Notes: generated by a model not told the origin, from the letters alone. A DNA stretch of 64,000 bases from Pseudomonas sp. 10S4 (GCF_034344865.1 NZ_CP133774.1:4650001-4714000), one strand, 5' to 3'. Shown: positions 34,000-43,782, counted from the stretch's first letter. A program made the numbers and translations.

Positions 34000-34640
34000 C
34001 CCACACCCCTAACGTTCTTGATGACTTGGCTACCCAACTTGCGCCGCAATGCATGGATCAAAAACTCCACGGCGTTGCTTTCCACTTCATTGCCCCAGCC
34101 ATAGAGGCGGTCTTCGAGTTCGCTGCGCGAAAGGATCGCGCCCGGCCGGATCAACAACGCCTGCAGCAGGGCGAACTCGCGGGCCGAAAGCTGCACGCCG
34201 GGACTCTCTGCGGTCGAGGCTTCTTTGCTGACCAAGTCCAGCGACACCACGCCGTTGTCGAGCACGGACAGGGCGCTGCCGCCCTTGCGCCTTAAAACCG
34301 CGCGCATGCGCGCCAGCAACTCGGCCATGTCGAAGGGTTTGAGCAGGTAGTCGTCTGCACCGCCATCGAGGCCGCGCAGCCGGTCGTCGAGGCTGTCTCG
34401 GGCGGTGATGATCAGTAACGGCACGGGATTGTTGTTGGCGCGAATGCGGGTCAACACGTCGAGGCCGTCCTTGCCGGGCAAACCGAGGTCGAGCAGCACC
34501 AGGTCGTAGTGTTGAGTCTCCAGCGCCGCCAGGGCGGTGAGGCCGTTCTTCACCCAGTCGGCGGCATAACTCGCATCGTTCAGTGCACCGTGGATTGCAT
34601 CGCCAATCATCGGGTCGTCTTCGACCAGCAGTATCCGCAT
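33975..34640 (-). CDS. OmpR/PhoB-family response regulator
   Basis: The 221-residue regulator begins MRILLVEDDPMIGDAIHGAL, with acidic pocket EDD, phospho-acceptor Asp in LVLLDLGLPGKDG (about 51) and Lys in LKPFDMAEL (about 101), followed by an OmpR-type winged helix (EFALLQALLIRPGAILSRSE; NAVEFLIHALRRKLG). I use the ATG at 34640 because ggagcgggac precedes it; the frame extends five codons upstream. A strong terminator ends only about 14 bases before this start, so its transcription probably depends on read-through or a promoter upstream of that hairpin. Confidence 0.93.
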   Translation of the reverse strand: MRILLVEDDPMIGDAIHGALNDASYAADWVKNGLTALAALETQHYDLVLLDLGLPGKDGLDVLTRIRANNNPVPLLIITARDSLDDRLRGLDGGADDYLLKPFDMAELLARMRAVLRRKGGSALSVLDNGVVSLDLVSKEASTAESPGVQLSAREFALLQALLIRPGAILSRSELEDRLYGWGNEVESNAVEFLIHALRRKLGSQVIKNVRGVGWMVSKNA

Positions 34641-34653
34641 GTCCCGCTCCGGC

Positions 34654-34686
34654 AAAAAAAGGCGCGAGGGTCATGACCCGCGCGCC
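34654..34686 (-). terminator. Strong hairpin with T7 tract immediately before the response-regulator RBS
   Basis: On the minus strand ggcgcg-cgggtcatgaccct-cgcgcc forms a GC-rich stem followed by seven T and gcc. It lies 24 bases after the lipoprotein stop and leaves no room for a promoter before the response-regulator start at 34640, so it can act as a partial terminator or attenuator within the operon. Confidence 0.8.
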
Positions 34687-34709
34687 TGTATTGAAGCATC
34701 TGTGCCCGG

Positions 34710-35144
34710 TTACTGCTTCCCTTTCATCGAGTCGAAAGCCTTCAGCAAGTCATCCATCGCAGCTTTGCAGTCACTCTGCTTCGGGCTGCTGGCACGCACG
34801 GCATCGAGGGCGCGGTCGATGGCTTTGTCTACCACGTGCCAGTCGCTCGCGGCGCGGGGCTTGATGCCGGCTTCTGCCGAGTCCCAGGAGGTTTCCAGGT
34901 CCTTGATGCGGGCCTTGGCGGCGGGCAGATCGTTTTTGTCGACCAGGCCGGCAACGTCGGCGGCGATGTTGCGGAACTCGGACAAGTCGCCGAGTTTAGA
35001 GGCCGAACCCTGGGTCATCTCGACCGCCGAAGTCGTATCGGCCTTGGGTTTGTCGGCCGGTTTCGAGCAACCGGTGGCGATGCTCAGCATGAAAATGGCC
35101 GAGACAATGCACACGTGACGAATGAGGTTTTGAACGTGGCGCAT
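34710..35144 (-). CDS. Small lipoprotein of unknown function
   Basis: The 144-residue product has a signal peptide ending SIATGC (lipobox Cys about residue 26), then a polar, mostly helical mature domain ([39 protein letters not shown]). I do not recognise a family. It follows the COG4705-like membrane gene by 28 bases on the same strand and precedes the terminator and two-component genes, so it may be a regulated output of, or accessory to, that system. Confidence 0.65.
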   Translation of the reverse strand: MRHVQNLIRHVCIVSAIFMLSIATGCSKPADKPKADTTSAVEMTQGSASKLGDLSEFRNIAADVAGLVDKNDLPAAKARIKDLETSWDSAEAGIKPRAASDWHVVDKAIDRALDAVRASSPKQSDCKAAMDDLLKAFDSMKGKQ

Positions 35145-35172
35145 GGTGATTCCTTAATGGCTTTTGAATGAG

Positions 35173-35937
35173 TTATTGAGTGATTGCTTTACGATTGCCG
35201 ACGCTCATTTGCGCTACGGCGACCAGAATGACGATGACGCAGAGGAACAGCGCGCTGGTCCACATGGCACCCATGCCGAGGCCGCCATAGGTTTTGGCCT
35301 GGGTCAGCAAGTCGCCCAGGGACGCACCGAATGGGCGGGTCAGGATGTAGGCGATCCAGAAGGTCAGCACCACATTGCCGCCCAAGCGCCAGGCCAACAG
35401 GGTGGCGGCGATCAGCGCGCCGAAAATTACCGCGCCGAGGGTGAAACCCAATCCCAGTGCTTCGGTGGCCAGGTCACCTGCCGCGGTGCCGAGGGCAAAG
35501 GTGCAAAGTACGGTTGCCCAATAGAACAGCTCGCGCCGTGGCGTGACGATTTCGCGGATCGACAGGCTGTGTTCCACCCGGTACCAGACCCAAAAGTTGA
35601 CCGCCAGCAGCACCGAAAAAATCGCCGTGCTGGTGTACAGGCTGACGTCGAGCTTGTCGGTCAGGATGTCAGTGATCTGCGTGCCGACGATGCTCACCAG
35701 CACCACGGTCAACCAGTAAATCCAGGGTGTATAGGCCTTGGTCCGCAGTTGGCAGAACAGCGCGATCGCCAACAGGACCGCCATGCCGATACTGGTCCAG
35801 CCCGCACCGAAGCCGGCATCGACGGCCAGGAAATCGGCGCCGGTTTCGCCCACGGTGGTGGACATGATCTTGATCACCCAGAACGACAGGGTGACCTCGG
35901 GGACTTTGTTGAGCCAGCCGGCTAGGGTCGGATTCAT
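35173..35937 (-). CDS. COG4705-like integral membrane protein
   Basis: The 254-residue protein has seven or eight hydrophobic segments with polar links such as TLSFWVIKIMSTTVGETG at the start and FWIAYILTRPFGASLGDLLT near the end; the paired TTVGETGADFL and TRPFGASLGD motifs are typical of COG4705 membrane proteins, of which the activity is unknown. The frame starts at ATG 35937, with gagagac just upstream. It heads the minus-strand array with the lipoprotein and the two-component genes, a combination common in pseudomonads. Confidence 0.75.
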   Translation of the reverse strand: MNPTLAGWLNKVPEVTLSFWVIKIMSTTVGETGADFLAVDAGFGAGWTSIGMAVLLAIALFCQLRTKAYTPWIYWLTVVLVSIVGTQITDILTDKLDVSLYTSTAIFSVLLAVNFWVWYRVEHSLSIREIVTPRRELFYWATVLCTFALGTAAGDLATEALGLGFTLGAVIFGALIAATLLAWRLGGNVVLTFWIAYILTRPFGASLGDLLTQAKTYGGLGMGAMWTSALFLCVIVILVAVAQMSVGNRKAITQ

Positions 35938-36103
35938 CTGGATTGTCTCTCCTGAGCAAGTGCTTTAAGTGCGTGAGGGAGAGGCTACGGGCCGAAACTT
36001 AGCTGAGACTGAGGCGCGGGAAATTAATCGGGTGGTGCAGCTGGATTGTGTTTGCCTGGCGCTTTGGCTAATCTCGCATAAACCCGCAAAAGCAGGCATT
36101 ACC

Positions 36104-36891
36104 ATGCAAGGTCAGCATTCCATCGCCGAGCTTCCTTCGTTGCGTCGGCAGAAAATCCTGTTGATCCTGGAGCGTGACGGCAAGGTCATGGCGTCCGAGC
36201 TCAGTCAGCATTTCGCTGTGTCCGAAGACACCATCCGCCGCGATCTGGCAGAACTGGACAACGCCGGCCTGGTGCAGCGGGTGCATGGCGGGCGCTGCCG
36301 CGACCCAAGGACACCGGCAAGGACTTCTTCACCCGGGTCGGCGAAACCGATGAGGTGAAAACGAACCTCGCGCAATTTGCTGCCCGGCGCGTGCAGGATG
36401 GCCAGATTGTGATGTTCGATTCCGGCTCCACGACGCTGCAGATCGCCCGGTCGCTGCCAGCAGACATCACCATCACTGCGGTCACGGCTTCACCGATGAT
36501 CGCGATCACCCTGGCCGAATACAAAGGCATCAAAGTGATTCTGGCCGGCGGTCAGCTCAACCCGGCCACGATGTCGGCGAGTGGGCATGAAACCCTGCGA
36601 TTGCTTCAGGGCATCAAGGCTGATCTGGTGTTCACCGGTGTGTGCGCGATTCACCCCGACGTCGGCATCAGCTCGCTGCATTTCGATGAGGTGCCGGTGA
36701 AGCAGGCGATGCTCGACAGCGCTGCCCATGTGGTGGCCGTCACCACGGCGGACAAGCTGGGTGCGGTAGAACCCTTTGTTGTCGCGCCTTGCGGGCGCAT
36801 CCATACGCTGATCACCGAGCGTCATGTGGCCTCGGGCGATATCGAGTCTTATCGACGGCTGGGGATCGAAGTGGTGCAGATGGACGCATGA
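36104..36891 (+). pseudogene. DeoR-family transcriptional regulator, frameshifted
   Basis: The first frame (from ATG 36104, MQGQHSIAELPSLRRQKIL) encodes a DeoR winged helix (ASELSQHFAVSEDTIRRDL, residues about 26-44) and runs to VQRVHGG. A G missing at the GGG 36290-36292 (family sequence HGGALP) shifts the frame, so that as it stands the protein ends at 36358. The effector-binding domain continues in another frame (TNLAQFAARRVQDG, FDSGSTTLQIAR, SSLHFDEVPVKQAML) to TGA 36891. Restored, it would be 262 residues, normal for the family, where a phospho-sugar usually binds. It stands alone, so the target is unknown. Confidence 0.8.
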
Positions 36892-36974
36892 AGCGCCTCG
36901 AGCATTCAACCTCTGAGCCGTTAAGTCAGGTTGTGTGAGTCAGCCAGTTAACAAACAGAGCGAACGCTGAATAA

Positions 36975-37091
36975 CCTGTGGCGAGGGAGCTTGCTCCCGT
37001 TGGGCTGCGCAGCGGCCCCAACGTCTATAAACCGCTGCCGATTTTTGTGAGTGCTGCGCACTCAAGCGCGAGCAAGCTCGCTCGCCACAGG
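36975..37091. repeat. REP-type inverted pair
   Basis: cctgtggcgagggagcttgc at 36975 is answered by gcgagcaagctcgctcgcca ending near 37088. The inner gtgagtgctgcgcactcaag hairpin also occurs in the 17431-17546 element, so the two are the same subtype. Confidence 0.8.
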
Positions 37092-37092
37092 T

Positions 37093-37542
37093 TTAGCGGT
37101 TATGTCGCAGCAACTCGATCTGCTCTGCCGGGATCAGCGTCCTCAAGGTTTTGTAGAGGGCACGGGTTTCCAGCAGGTTCCATACCCGCAGCATGGTTTC
37201 CAGGGCATCCAGCGGTTTACTGATGAAGTCCTTGGCGCCCAACGCCAGGGCGCGCAGGCGAGTGTCGCGGGTGGCGTCGGCGGTGAGCACGAGGATCGGC
37301 AGGTATTCGCCGTGCGGGATGCGTCGGTTGAGTTGTTCGAGTACCGCAAAGCCATCGAACTCCGGCATGTGCAGGTCGAGAATTACCAGGTCCGGCTCGA
37401 AGCTGTTGAACAGGTCCAGGGTGCGCAGCGGCTGGGTGCTGCTCAGCACGTTGGTCAGCCCCTCGCGCACCAGCAGTTGTTCCACCAGATCGAGATTGGG
37501 CCGTTGGTCGTCGATGATCAGAATGCGCAGGTCGGTGTTCAC
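37093..37542 (-). CDS. Single-domain response regulator (CheY-like receiver)
   Basis: The 149-residue protein is a receiver domain only: acidic LIIDDQRPN at the start, phospho-Asp in LVILDLHMPEFDG, the Thr/Ala in LVLTADATRD, and Lys in FISKPLDALE. It has no output domain. Its GTG start at 37542 overlaps the stop codon of the hybrid kinase gene (GTGTGA), so translation is coupled. A one-base insertion upstream at 37627 places the kinase frame into this one, making an apparent fusion in the raw frame. It probably receives phosphate from a histidine kinase of this operon. Confidence 0.82.
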   Translation of the reverse strand: MNTDLRILIIDDQRPNLDLVEQLLVREGLTNVLSSTQPLRTLDLFNSFEPDLVILDLHMPEFDGFAVLEQLNRRIPHGEYLPILVLTADATRDTRLRALALGAKDFISKPLDALETMLRVWNLLETRALYKTLRTLIPAEQIELLRHNR

Positions 37543-39861
37543 ACGGGCTCCGGAAAGTACTGGTCGAGGTGGGCGAGGAACGAGGGGACGTGAATCGGTT
37601 TGGTCAGCACCGCCGTCGCGCCCGCGTCGCACGAAGGCCAGATGAGTGAGGTCGCTGGCGTCGGCGGTGATCATCAGCACCGGCGTGGTCCGGGTGATCA
37701 CCGACTGGCGCAAACGCTGCAGAACGTTCAGCCCGTCGATGTCCGGCAGTGAGACGTCGAGCAGAATCAATCGCGGCGCGTGTTGCGCGGCCAGGTCCAG
37801 CCCCAGTTGGCCTTGCATGCTCGACAGCAACTTTATCCCCGGCCGGCGTTGCAGCAAGGTTTCGATCAGCGCCAGGCTTGAGAGGTTGTCTTCGATGCAC
37901 AACACCTTGCCCTGAATGTCAGGGCCGGCGAGGGTGGGGGTCAGTGGTGGCTGCTCGACGGGCGCAGCAGCGGCGGTTTGCTGCAGGCGCACAAAGGGCA
38001 ATTCCAAGGTAAATCGGGAACCGGCGCCGGGTTGGCTTTGCACGTTCAGGCTGCCGTTCATCATCTCCAGTAGGCTCTTGCTCAGCGCCAGGCCGAGGCC
38101 GCTGCCTTCCACGTTCGGGTCGGTCTCGAGGCGTTCGAAGGGCTTGAACAGCTGACCCAAACGATCAGCCGCAATGCCCTTGCCGGTATCGCTCACAGAC
38201 ACGGCAATACGTTGTTGATCGATCGCGACCTCGATACCCACCTGACCCTGAGGCCGGTTGTACTTGATGGCATTGGACAGCAAGTTCAGCAACACCTGAG
38301 TCAGGCGTTGTCGATCCGCGACGATTGCTTGGTCAGCGGCCATCGTCGGCAATGGAACCAGATGGATGCCAGCGTCGGCGGCCATCGGTGAGACCAGATT
38401 CAGGGCTTCTTGCAGCGCAATCGCCAAGGGCACCGACTCGATGTTCAGTGGCAGGCGCCCGGCTTCGATCTTGGCAATGTCGAGCACTTCGTTGATCAGC
38501 GTCAGCAGGTGCTGGCCGGCGCGCAGGATGTGACCGATCTGGGCCTTTTGCCCGGGCGGCGAATCCATGTCCAGCAACTGCGCAAAACCCAGGATCGAGT
38601 TCAGCGGCGTGCGCAGTTCGTGGCTCATGCGCGAGAGGAATTCGCTTTTTGCCCGGCTGGCGCGCTCGGCTTCTTCGCGGGCGGTGCGCAGCGCAATTTC
38701 GGCGGCGCGGCGGTCGGTAATGTCCCGGGTGATCTTCGAGAACCCACGCAACGCTCCGCTGCTGTCGTATTGCGCAGTAATCACCACGCTGGCCCAGAAG
38801 CGGCTGCCATTCTTGCGAATGCGCCAGGCTTCTTCCATGTAGTGACCGTTGCGCGTGGCCTCACGCAGGGCCATGTCGGGATGCTGCGGGCACTCTTGCG
38901 CGAGGTAGAACACCGAGAAATGCTGGCCGATGATTTCCTGTTCCGTGTAGCCCTTGATCCGCTCGGCACCGGCGTTCCAACTGGTGACATAGCCTCGGGT
39001 GTCGAGAGCGAAAATCCCGTAGTCCTTCACGCCGTCGATGATCAGTCGCAAGCGTTCTTCGTTGTCACGCAATGCGCGCTCGCGTTCGGCCAGTAGCAGG
39101 CCGGCCTCCACCAGGCGGGTGCCCAACTGACCAATCTCATCGTTCTCCGGCGGTTGCGGCAGCAACGGCTGACCGAGGGCCAGGCGTTGGGCATTACCCT
39201 GGACTTTCTGCACTCGGGCAACGATGCCCTTGGACAAAAACAGCACCGCGACAATGGCGCCAAACAGTCCGCAAAGGGCCGCCAGTAACGTCGAGAACAA
39301 CAGCCGTTGACGGGTCGCAGACGCGGCGGCAGTGCGCTCGGCCAGCAACGTGTCCTCAAGGGTGAGCATGGTGCTGATGTGTTCGCGCAATTCGTCGAGG
39401 ATGTGTTTGTTGCTGATCAGGATGCTGGTGATCGCTTCGGGTCTGGCGTCGCGATCACGGAGCATTTCCTCCAGTCCTTCGACTTTGTTGTTGATCAGCG
39501 GCGTGATCGCGGTGAGCTGCGCGCGCACCCGTTCATCGCGCACGTTGCTGTCGAGCCGACGCAGGGCTGATTCGATCAGCGGCTTGGCTTTCAGGTAACC
39601 CGGCAGGAAATCTTCGCGATGGGTCAGCAGGTAGCCGCGCACGCTGGCGGCCGCTTCGGCGAGCAGGGTGTGCACAGTCTGGATGTCGCCTTGAACCAGC
39701 AACACCCGACGCACGTCTTCTTCGGCGCGGGCGGTCTGGCGCTCGGTGATGTAGATCAACACCAGCGACAACAACAGCACCACCAACGGCAGGGAAATCA
39801 CCACCAGGGCTTTGCCCCGCAGTGGCAGATCGGCCCAGCGCCGGGCGTAAAACACCTTCAT
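37539..39861 (-). CDS. Hybrid sensor histidine kinase (CHASE3-HAMP-PAS-HisKA-HATPase-REC), 3' frameshift
   Basis: From ATG 39861 the protein has a membrane helix (about 20-40), a CHASE3-type periplasmic domain, a second helix (about 188-208), HAMP, PAS (IIDGVKDYGIFALDTRGYV), HisKA with MSHELRTPLNSILGFAQLL, HATPase (LLSNAIKYNRP; DTGKGI; EGSGLGLALSKS) and a C-terminal receiver with Asp in LILLDVSLPDIDG. At 37627 an extra base breaks the receiver; removing it gives FVRAGATAVLTKPIHVPSFL and a stop at 37539, a 773-residue protein. As written the frame runs on into the next regulator. It is the third gene of the operon from 41692. Confidence 0.88.
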
Positions 39862-40511
39862 GGTTGAGTCACCAGGCCCAACGCAATTCCGCGCACGGCA
39901 GCCTGGGTCCGATCTGCCGCCCCGAGTTTGCCAATGACCCGTTCGACGTGGGCTTTGGCGGTGCCGGTGGTAATCCCCAGTTGCTCGCCAATTTGACGAT
40001 TACTCATACCGTTGGCCACCAGCGCGAGTACCTGGCGTTCCCGTGCGGTCAGGTTTTCGGACGGTGTGCCGCCACTGGCATTGCGCTCGGTCATGCGCCG
40101 TAGCAGACGGGCGCTGACTGCGCTATTCAGGGCTTCTTCGCCAGCGGCGACCCGCTGCAAGGCGTCGATCACTTCATCACGGCTGGCGTCTTTGAGCAGG
40201 TAGCCCACGGCGCCGGCATTCATCGCCGCTTCGAGGTGATCGGGGCTGTCGTCCATGGTGAAAATCACCACTTTCAATGCCGGCAGGCGTTGTTGAAGCA
40301 GGCGTGCGGCGCCGAGGCCGTTGAGCACCGGCATGCGAATGTCGAGGATGACGATGTCGGGCAGCAGCTGTTCGCACAGTTCGACCGCTTCCTGGCCATC
40401 ACGGGCCTGACCAACCACTTCGAATTGCGGATGACCGGCCAGCAGCGCGACGAAACCGGTGCGTGTGACTTCGTGATCGTCGGCCAGCACCAGGCGTAAG
40501 GCTTGGCTCAT
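39858..40511 (-). CDS. NarL/FixJ-family response regulator
   Basis: The 217-residue regulator has a receiver (LVLADDHEVTRTGFVALL; phospho-Asp in IVILDIRMPVLNG, about 56; Lys in YLLKDASRD) and a LuxR-type helix-turn-helix (LTARERQVLALVANGMSNRQ to GTAKAHVERVIGKL). It overlaps both neighbours by 4 bases: its start overlaps the stop of the GAF kinase gene upstream and its stop overlaps the start of the hybrid kinase gene downstream. The partner is very likely the adjacent GAF kinase. Confidence 0.93.
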   Translation of the reverse strand: MSQALRLVLADDHEVTRTGFVALLAGHPQFEVVGQARDGQEAVELCEQLLPDIVILDIRMPVLNGLGAARLLQQRLPALKVVIFTMDDSPDHLEAAMNAGAVGYLLKDASRDEVIDALQRVAAGEEALNSAVSARLLRRMTERNASGGTPSENLTARERQVLALVANGMSNRQIGEQLGITTGTAKAHVERVIGKLGAADRTQAAVRGIALGLVTQP

Positions 40512-41692
40512 TGCGGTGTTCCATTCAGGTCAAAAGGTACGCTGACGCGCAGGTGCGTTCCGCATTCGGCACTGCTGACACAGGTGAGTTGCCCGCCCAG
40601 CAGGCTCGCGCGCTCCTGCATGGCCGCCAGCCCCAAGTGCCGGGCGCCGGCCGTGTCGAGGCGTTGTTCGACGGCAAACCCTTTGCCGTTGTCGTCCACC
40701 CGCAGCAAGGCCTGGCCTTCGTGCAGTTCCAGTGCCAGTTGTGCGTGGCTGGCGTGCGCGTGTTTGAGGATGTTGTTGATCGCTTCCTGGGCGATCCTGA
40801 ACAAGGCGATTTCCACCTGGCTGGGCAACCGCGCCTCGCAGCGGGTGACCCATTGCACGCTGATCCCGGCATCGCGCAGGCGATCGGCTTCTTTGTCGAC
40901 GGCTTTGAGCACACCGAAATCGTCGAGCACTGTCGGACGCAAGCCGCCGATCAGTTGCCGGCCTTCCACCACGCAATGCTGGGCCAGCGCCAAAATGGCC
41001 TGCAGGTCTGCACCCAAGGTGTCCGGCAGTGTCGGGCAGCGTCCGGCAAAACCTTGCAGGCGCTGGTGCAGCCCGGCGAGGGTTTGGGCCAAGCCGTCAT
41101 GCAGGTCGTAGGCCACGCGTTTGCGTTCGTCTTCCTGGGCGCGAAACAACCGGTTGACCAGGTCCGACAGCGTGCGATCCCGCGTCTTGAGCGTCGTCAG
41201 CAGTCGATCGTTTTCAAGGTGCGCGGCCAGCAGGGTGGCGAGCAAGTGCAGGGATTCGATGTCTTCGTTGTCGGGCGCCCGCAGGCTGACGCTGTTGGCC
41301 AGCACCAGTGCGCCAAAGGCATTGCCGTCGCCGCCGCGCAACGGCACCCGCAGCACGTTGGGCAAGGCATCCCCCGGACGATCCTGCCAGCACGGCGTGC
41401 GCATTGTGCTGTCGGCAACCGCTTCCAGGCTGTTCACTTGATCGAGGCTGCCATGTCGGGCGGTGATACTGACGCGGCCGCCGGCGTCCCATTCCAGCAG
41501 CAGCCCGTGGTCCATCGCAAGGAACGCGCAAGCCCGGGCCAACACGCATTGGCGCATGGCGTCCGGGGCCAGTTGGGTCAACGCTTGCCCGGTGTCCACC
41601 AACAATCGCAGGCGCGCCGCGCGACTTTGGGATTGTCGATACTCAGTGCGAAAGGACAGGGCGCTACCGGGGTCGTGCGGTGGGCTTTGCAT
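40508..41692 (-). CDS. GAF-domain histidine kinase of the NarX/HisKA_3 type
   Basis: The 394-residue protein has no membrane helix and begins with a GAF domain (about 30-165: ACAFLAMDHGLLLEWDAGGR). Its HisKA_3 dimerisation domain follows, with the phospho-His in AQEDERKRVAYDLHDGLAQT, then a compact HATPase (FRIAQEAINNILKHAHASHA; VDDNGKGF; GLAAMQERASLLGG). It probably senses a cytoplasmic small molecule through the GAF domain. It is the first gene of a four-gene operon with NarL-type regulator, hybrid kinase and single-domain regulator. Confidence 0.92.
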   Translation of the reverse strand: MQSPPHDPGSALSFRTEYRQSQSRAARLRLLVDTGQALTQLAPDAMRQCVLARACAFLAMDHGLLLEWDAGGRVSITARHGSLDQVNSLEAVADSTMRTPCWQDRPGDALPNVLRVPLRGGDGNAFGALVLANSVSLRAPDNEDIESLHLLATLLAAHLENDRLLTTLKTRDRTLSDLVNRLFRAQEDERKRVAYDLHDGLAQTLAGLHQRLQGFAGRCPTLPDTLGADLQAILALAQHCVVEGRQLIGGLRPTVLDDFGVLKAVDKEADRLRDAGISVQWVTRCEARLPSQVEIALFRIAQEAINNILKHAHASHAQLALELHEGQALLRVDDNGKGFAVEQRLDTAGARHLGLAAMQERASLLGGQLTCVSSAECGTHLRVSVPFDLNGTPQ

Positions 41693-41865
41693 GGTTCGGC
41701 TCCGGATTTAGACAGGCCCGCGGGCGCACGGGAAAGTCATTAAACCTTGTTAACGGGGGCGGGCGCTATCTGCCGAATGGCATAGGCAAATGACTCCGGT
41801 TGGCCGATGTCGCACGCTTGGCGAGTCGGCAAAGTGTGCTCATCGACCACCCCTGGAGCATCGTA

Positions 41866-42384
41866 ATGAAATTGAAGATCCCGGCCATCGCCCTGTTTTT
41901 TGCCCTCAGCGCCCCGTTTGCACACGCAGCAGAGCCGGCCCCGCACGTTTACCGGTCGGTCGCCAAACAGCCGGTTAATGCCAAAGACCGGGAAATCGCT
42001 GGGCTGTTTGACCGCTGGAACAGCGCCTTGAAAACCGGCGATGCGCAGAGTGTGACCGCCCTGTACGCACCGAATGCTGTGCTGCAACCGACGGTGTCCA
42101 ATCAGGTGCGCACCACGCCCGCAGAGATCAAGGACTACTTTGATCACTTCCTGCCGTTGAAACCGGTGGGCCAGATCAACTACCGCGAGATCCGCCAACT
42201 GGGCAGCAACGTGGCCATGGACAGCGGCGTCTACACCTTCACCCTGACCGAGCCAACCGGCAAGACCAAGCATGTGCAGGCGCGCTACACCTTCGTTTAC
42301 GAACAGGTCGATGGTCAGTGGAAGATTCTCAACCACCACTCTTCGGCAATGCCGGAAGCGCAGGCGCAACACGCGTCGAAGTGA
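41866..42384 (+). CDS. Exported SgcJ/EcaC-type NTF2-fold protein
   Basis: The 172-residue protein has a signal peptide (cleavage about after AHA, residue 22) and an NTF2-like domain: FDRWNSALKTGDAQSVTALYAPNAVL, PAEIKDYFDHFLPLKP and YTFVYEQVDGQWKILNHHSS, as in the SgcJ/EcaC and calmodulin-kinase association-domain group. Role unknown. ATG at 41866 is supported by the signal peptide. It is divergent from the GAF kinase gene (173-base gap) and ends at a terminator. Confidence 0.78.
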   Translation: MKLKIPAIALFFALSAPFAHAAEPAPHVYRSVAKQPVNAKDREIAGLFDRWNSALKTGDAQSVTALYAPNAVLQPTVSNQVRTTPAEIKDYFDHFLPLKPVGQINYREIRQLGSNVAMDSGVYTFTLTEPTGKTKHVQARYTFVYEQVDGQWKILNHHSSAMPEAQAQHASK

Positions 42385-42394
42385 TCGTGAACCC

Positions 42395-42427
42395 AGCGTC
42401 CATACCCTTCGAGGGTGGACGCTTTTT
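42395..42427. terminator. Terminator hairpin between SgcJ-like and chrA genes
   Basis: agcgtccataccct pairs with agggtggacgct through a short tcg loop, followed by TTTTT on the plus strand. It lies in the convergent gap, 11 bases after the SgcJ-like stop. Confidence 0.7.
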
Positions 42428-42435
42428 GCGATCCG

Positions 42436-43782
42436 CTAGCGCAACAGGTGCACGGCCAGACCGATCAGCGCACAGCCGATCAAGACCTCGATCACCCCGC
42501 GCTTGAAGCGAAACAACGCAATCGCTGCCGCAATGGCAATCAGCAACGAAGGCCAGTCGAGGTGACCGCTGAAGCCATTCGGCCACAGCACGTGGTAGCC
42601 GAAAAAGCACGCCAGGTTGAGGATTACCCCGACCACAGCGGCGGTAATCGCGGTCAGCGGTGCGGTGAATTTCAGTTCGTTATGCGTCGATTCCACCAGC
42701 GGTCCGCCGGCGAGGATGAACAGGAATGAAGGCAGGAACGTGAACCAGGTCACCAGCGTGGCGGCGAGGGCGCCGGCCAGGAACACGTGGTCGGCGCCGA
42801 ACACCTGCTGCACATAGCCGCCGATGAAACCGACGAACGCCACCACCATAATCAGCGGTCCGGGGGTGGTTTCGCCCAGTGCCAAGCCATCGATCATCTG
42901 CGTCGGCGTGAGCCAGCCGTAATGGCCGACCGCGCCCTGATACACATACGGCAGCACGGCGTAGGCGCCGCCAAACGTCAGCAATGCGGCTTTGGTGAAG
43001 AACCAGCCCATCTGGGTAAAGGTGCCATCCCAACCGAACAGCGCGGTGAGAATGCCCATTGGCACCAGCCACAAAACGGCGCCGACGACGGACAGTCGCA
43101 ACAGTTTTATCGCGCTGAAACGCGCATGTTCAGGTGTCGGGGTGTCGTCATCAATCAATGCCGTGCCGTAGGATTTTTGCGCTGCACCGTGGCCGCCAGT
43201 CTTGAACGTTTCCGGCGCCAGACGTCCGCCGAGATAACCGATAACCGCAGCCCCCAGCACAATCAACGGAAACGGCACATTGAAGGCGAAAATCGCCGCG
43301 AACGATGCCGCCGCGATGCCCCACAACCAGTTGTTCTTCAGCGCCCGTCCGCCGATTCGATGGGCCGCTTGCAGCACAATCGCAGTCACCGCGGGTTTGA
43401 TTCCATAAAACAGCCCGGCCACCACCGGCACGTCGCCGAAGGCGATGTACATCCACGACAACCCGATCAGGATGAACAGCGACGGCAGCACAAACAGCAC
43501 ACCGGCAATCACGCCGCCCCAGGTCCGGTGCATCAGCCAGCCGATGTAGGTCGCCAACTGCTGCGCCTCCGGGCCCGGCAGCAGCATGCAGTAGTTGAGT
43601 GCATGCAGAAAGCGCCGCTCCGAGATCCAGCGTCGGCGCTCGACCAGTTCCTGGTGCATGATCGAAATCTGCCCGGCCGGGCCGCCGAAACTGATGAAAC
43701 CGAGTTTGAGCCAGAAGAGGAAGGCTTCGCGCAGGGGAATTGCCTGAGGTTTTGGTTGAGCCTGTTCGAGTACGTCACTCAA
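42436..43782 (-). CDS. chrA: ChrA chromate-transport family protein
   Basis: The 448-residue protein has two homologous halves, each with a CHR signature: FWLKLGFISFGGPAGQISIM and LPGPEAQQLATYIGW in the first, then FFTKAALLTFGGAYAVLPYV and LGETTPGPLIMVVAFVGF in the second. This is the long-chain ChrA architecture, which exports chromate (or transports sulfate-like anions) across the inner membrane. No chrB or chrF regulator is nearby. Given the sulfotransferase elsewhere in the window a link to sulfate is tempting, but nothing in the sequence supports it. Confidence 0.9.
   Translation of the reverse strand: MSDVLEQAQPKPQAIPLREAFLFWLKLGFISFGGPAGQISIMHQELVERRRWISERRFLHALNYCMLLPGPEAQQLATYIGWLMHRTWGGVIAGVLFVLPSLFILIGLSWMYIAFGDVPVVAGLFYGIKPAVTAIVLQAAHRIGGRALKNNWLWGIAAASFAAIFAFNVPFPLIVLGAAVIGYLGGRLAPETFKTGGHGAAQKSYGTALIDDDTPTPEHARFSAIKLLRLSVVGAVLWLVPMGILTALFGWDGTFTQMGWFFTKAALLTFGGAYAVLPYVYQGAVGHYGWLTPTQMIDGLALGETTPGPLIMVVAFVGFIGGYVQQVFGADHVFLAGALAATLVTWFTFLPSFLFILAGGPLVESTHNELKFTAPLTAITAAVVGVILNLACFFGYHVLWPNGFSGHLDWPSLLIAIAAAIALFRFKRGVIEVLIGCALIGLAVHLLR

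Noticed and set aside
40511..41743. Plus-strand open frame of 410 codons
   Set aside because: Antisense shadow of the GAF kinase gene; no start signal.
42436..43782. ChrA as sulfate supplier for the sulfotransferase
   Set aside because: 27 kb away with no shared regulation; nothing in the sequence links them.
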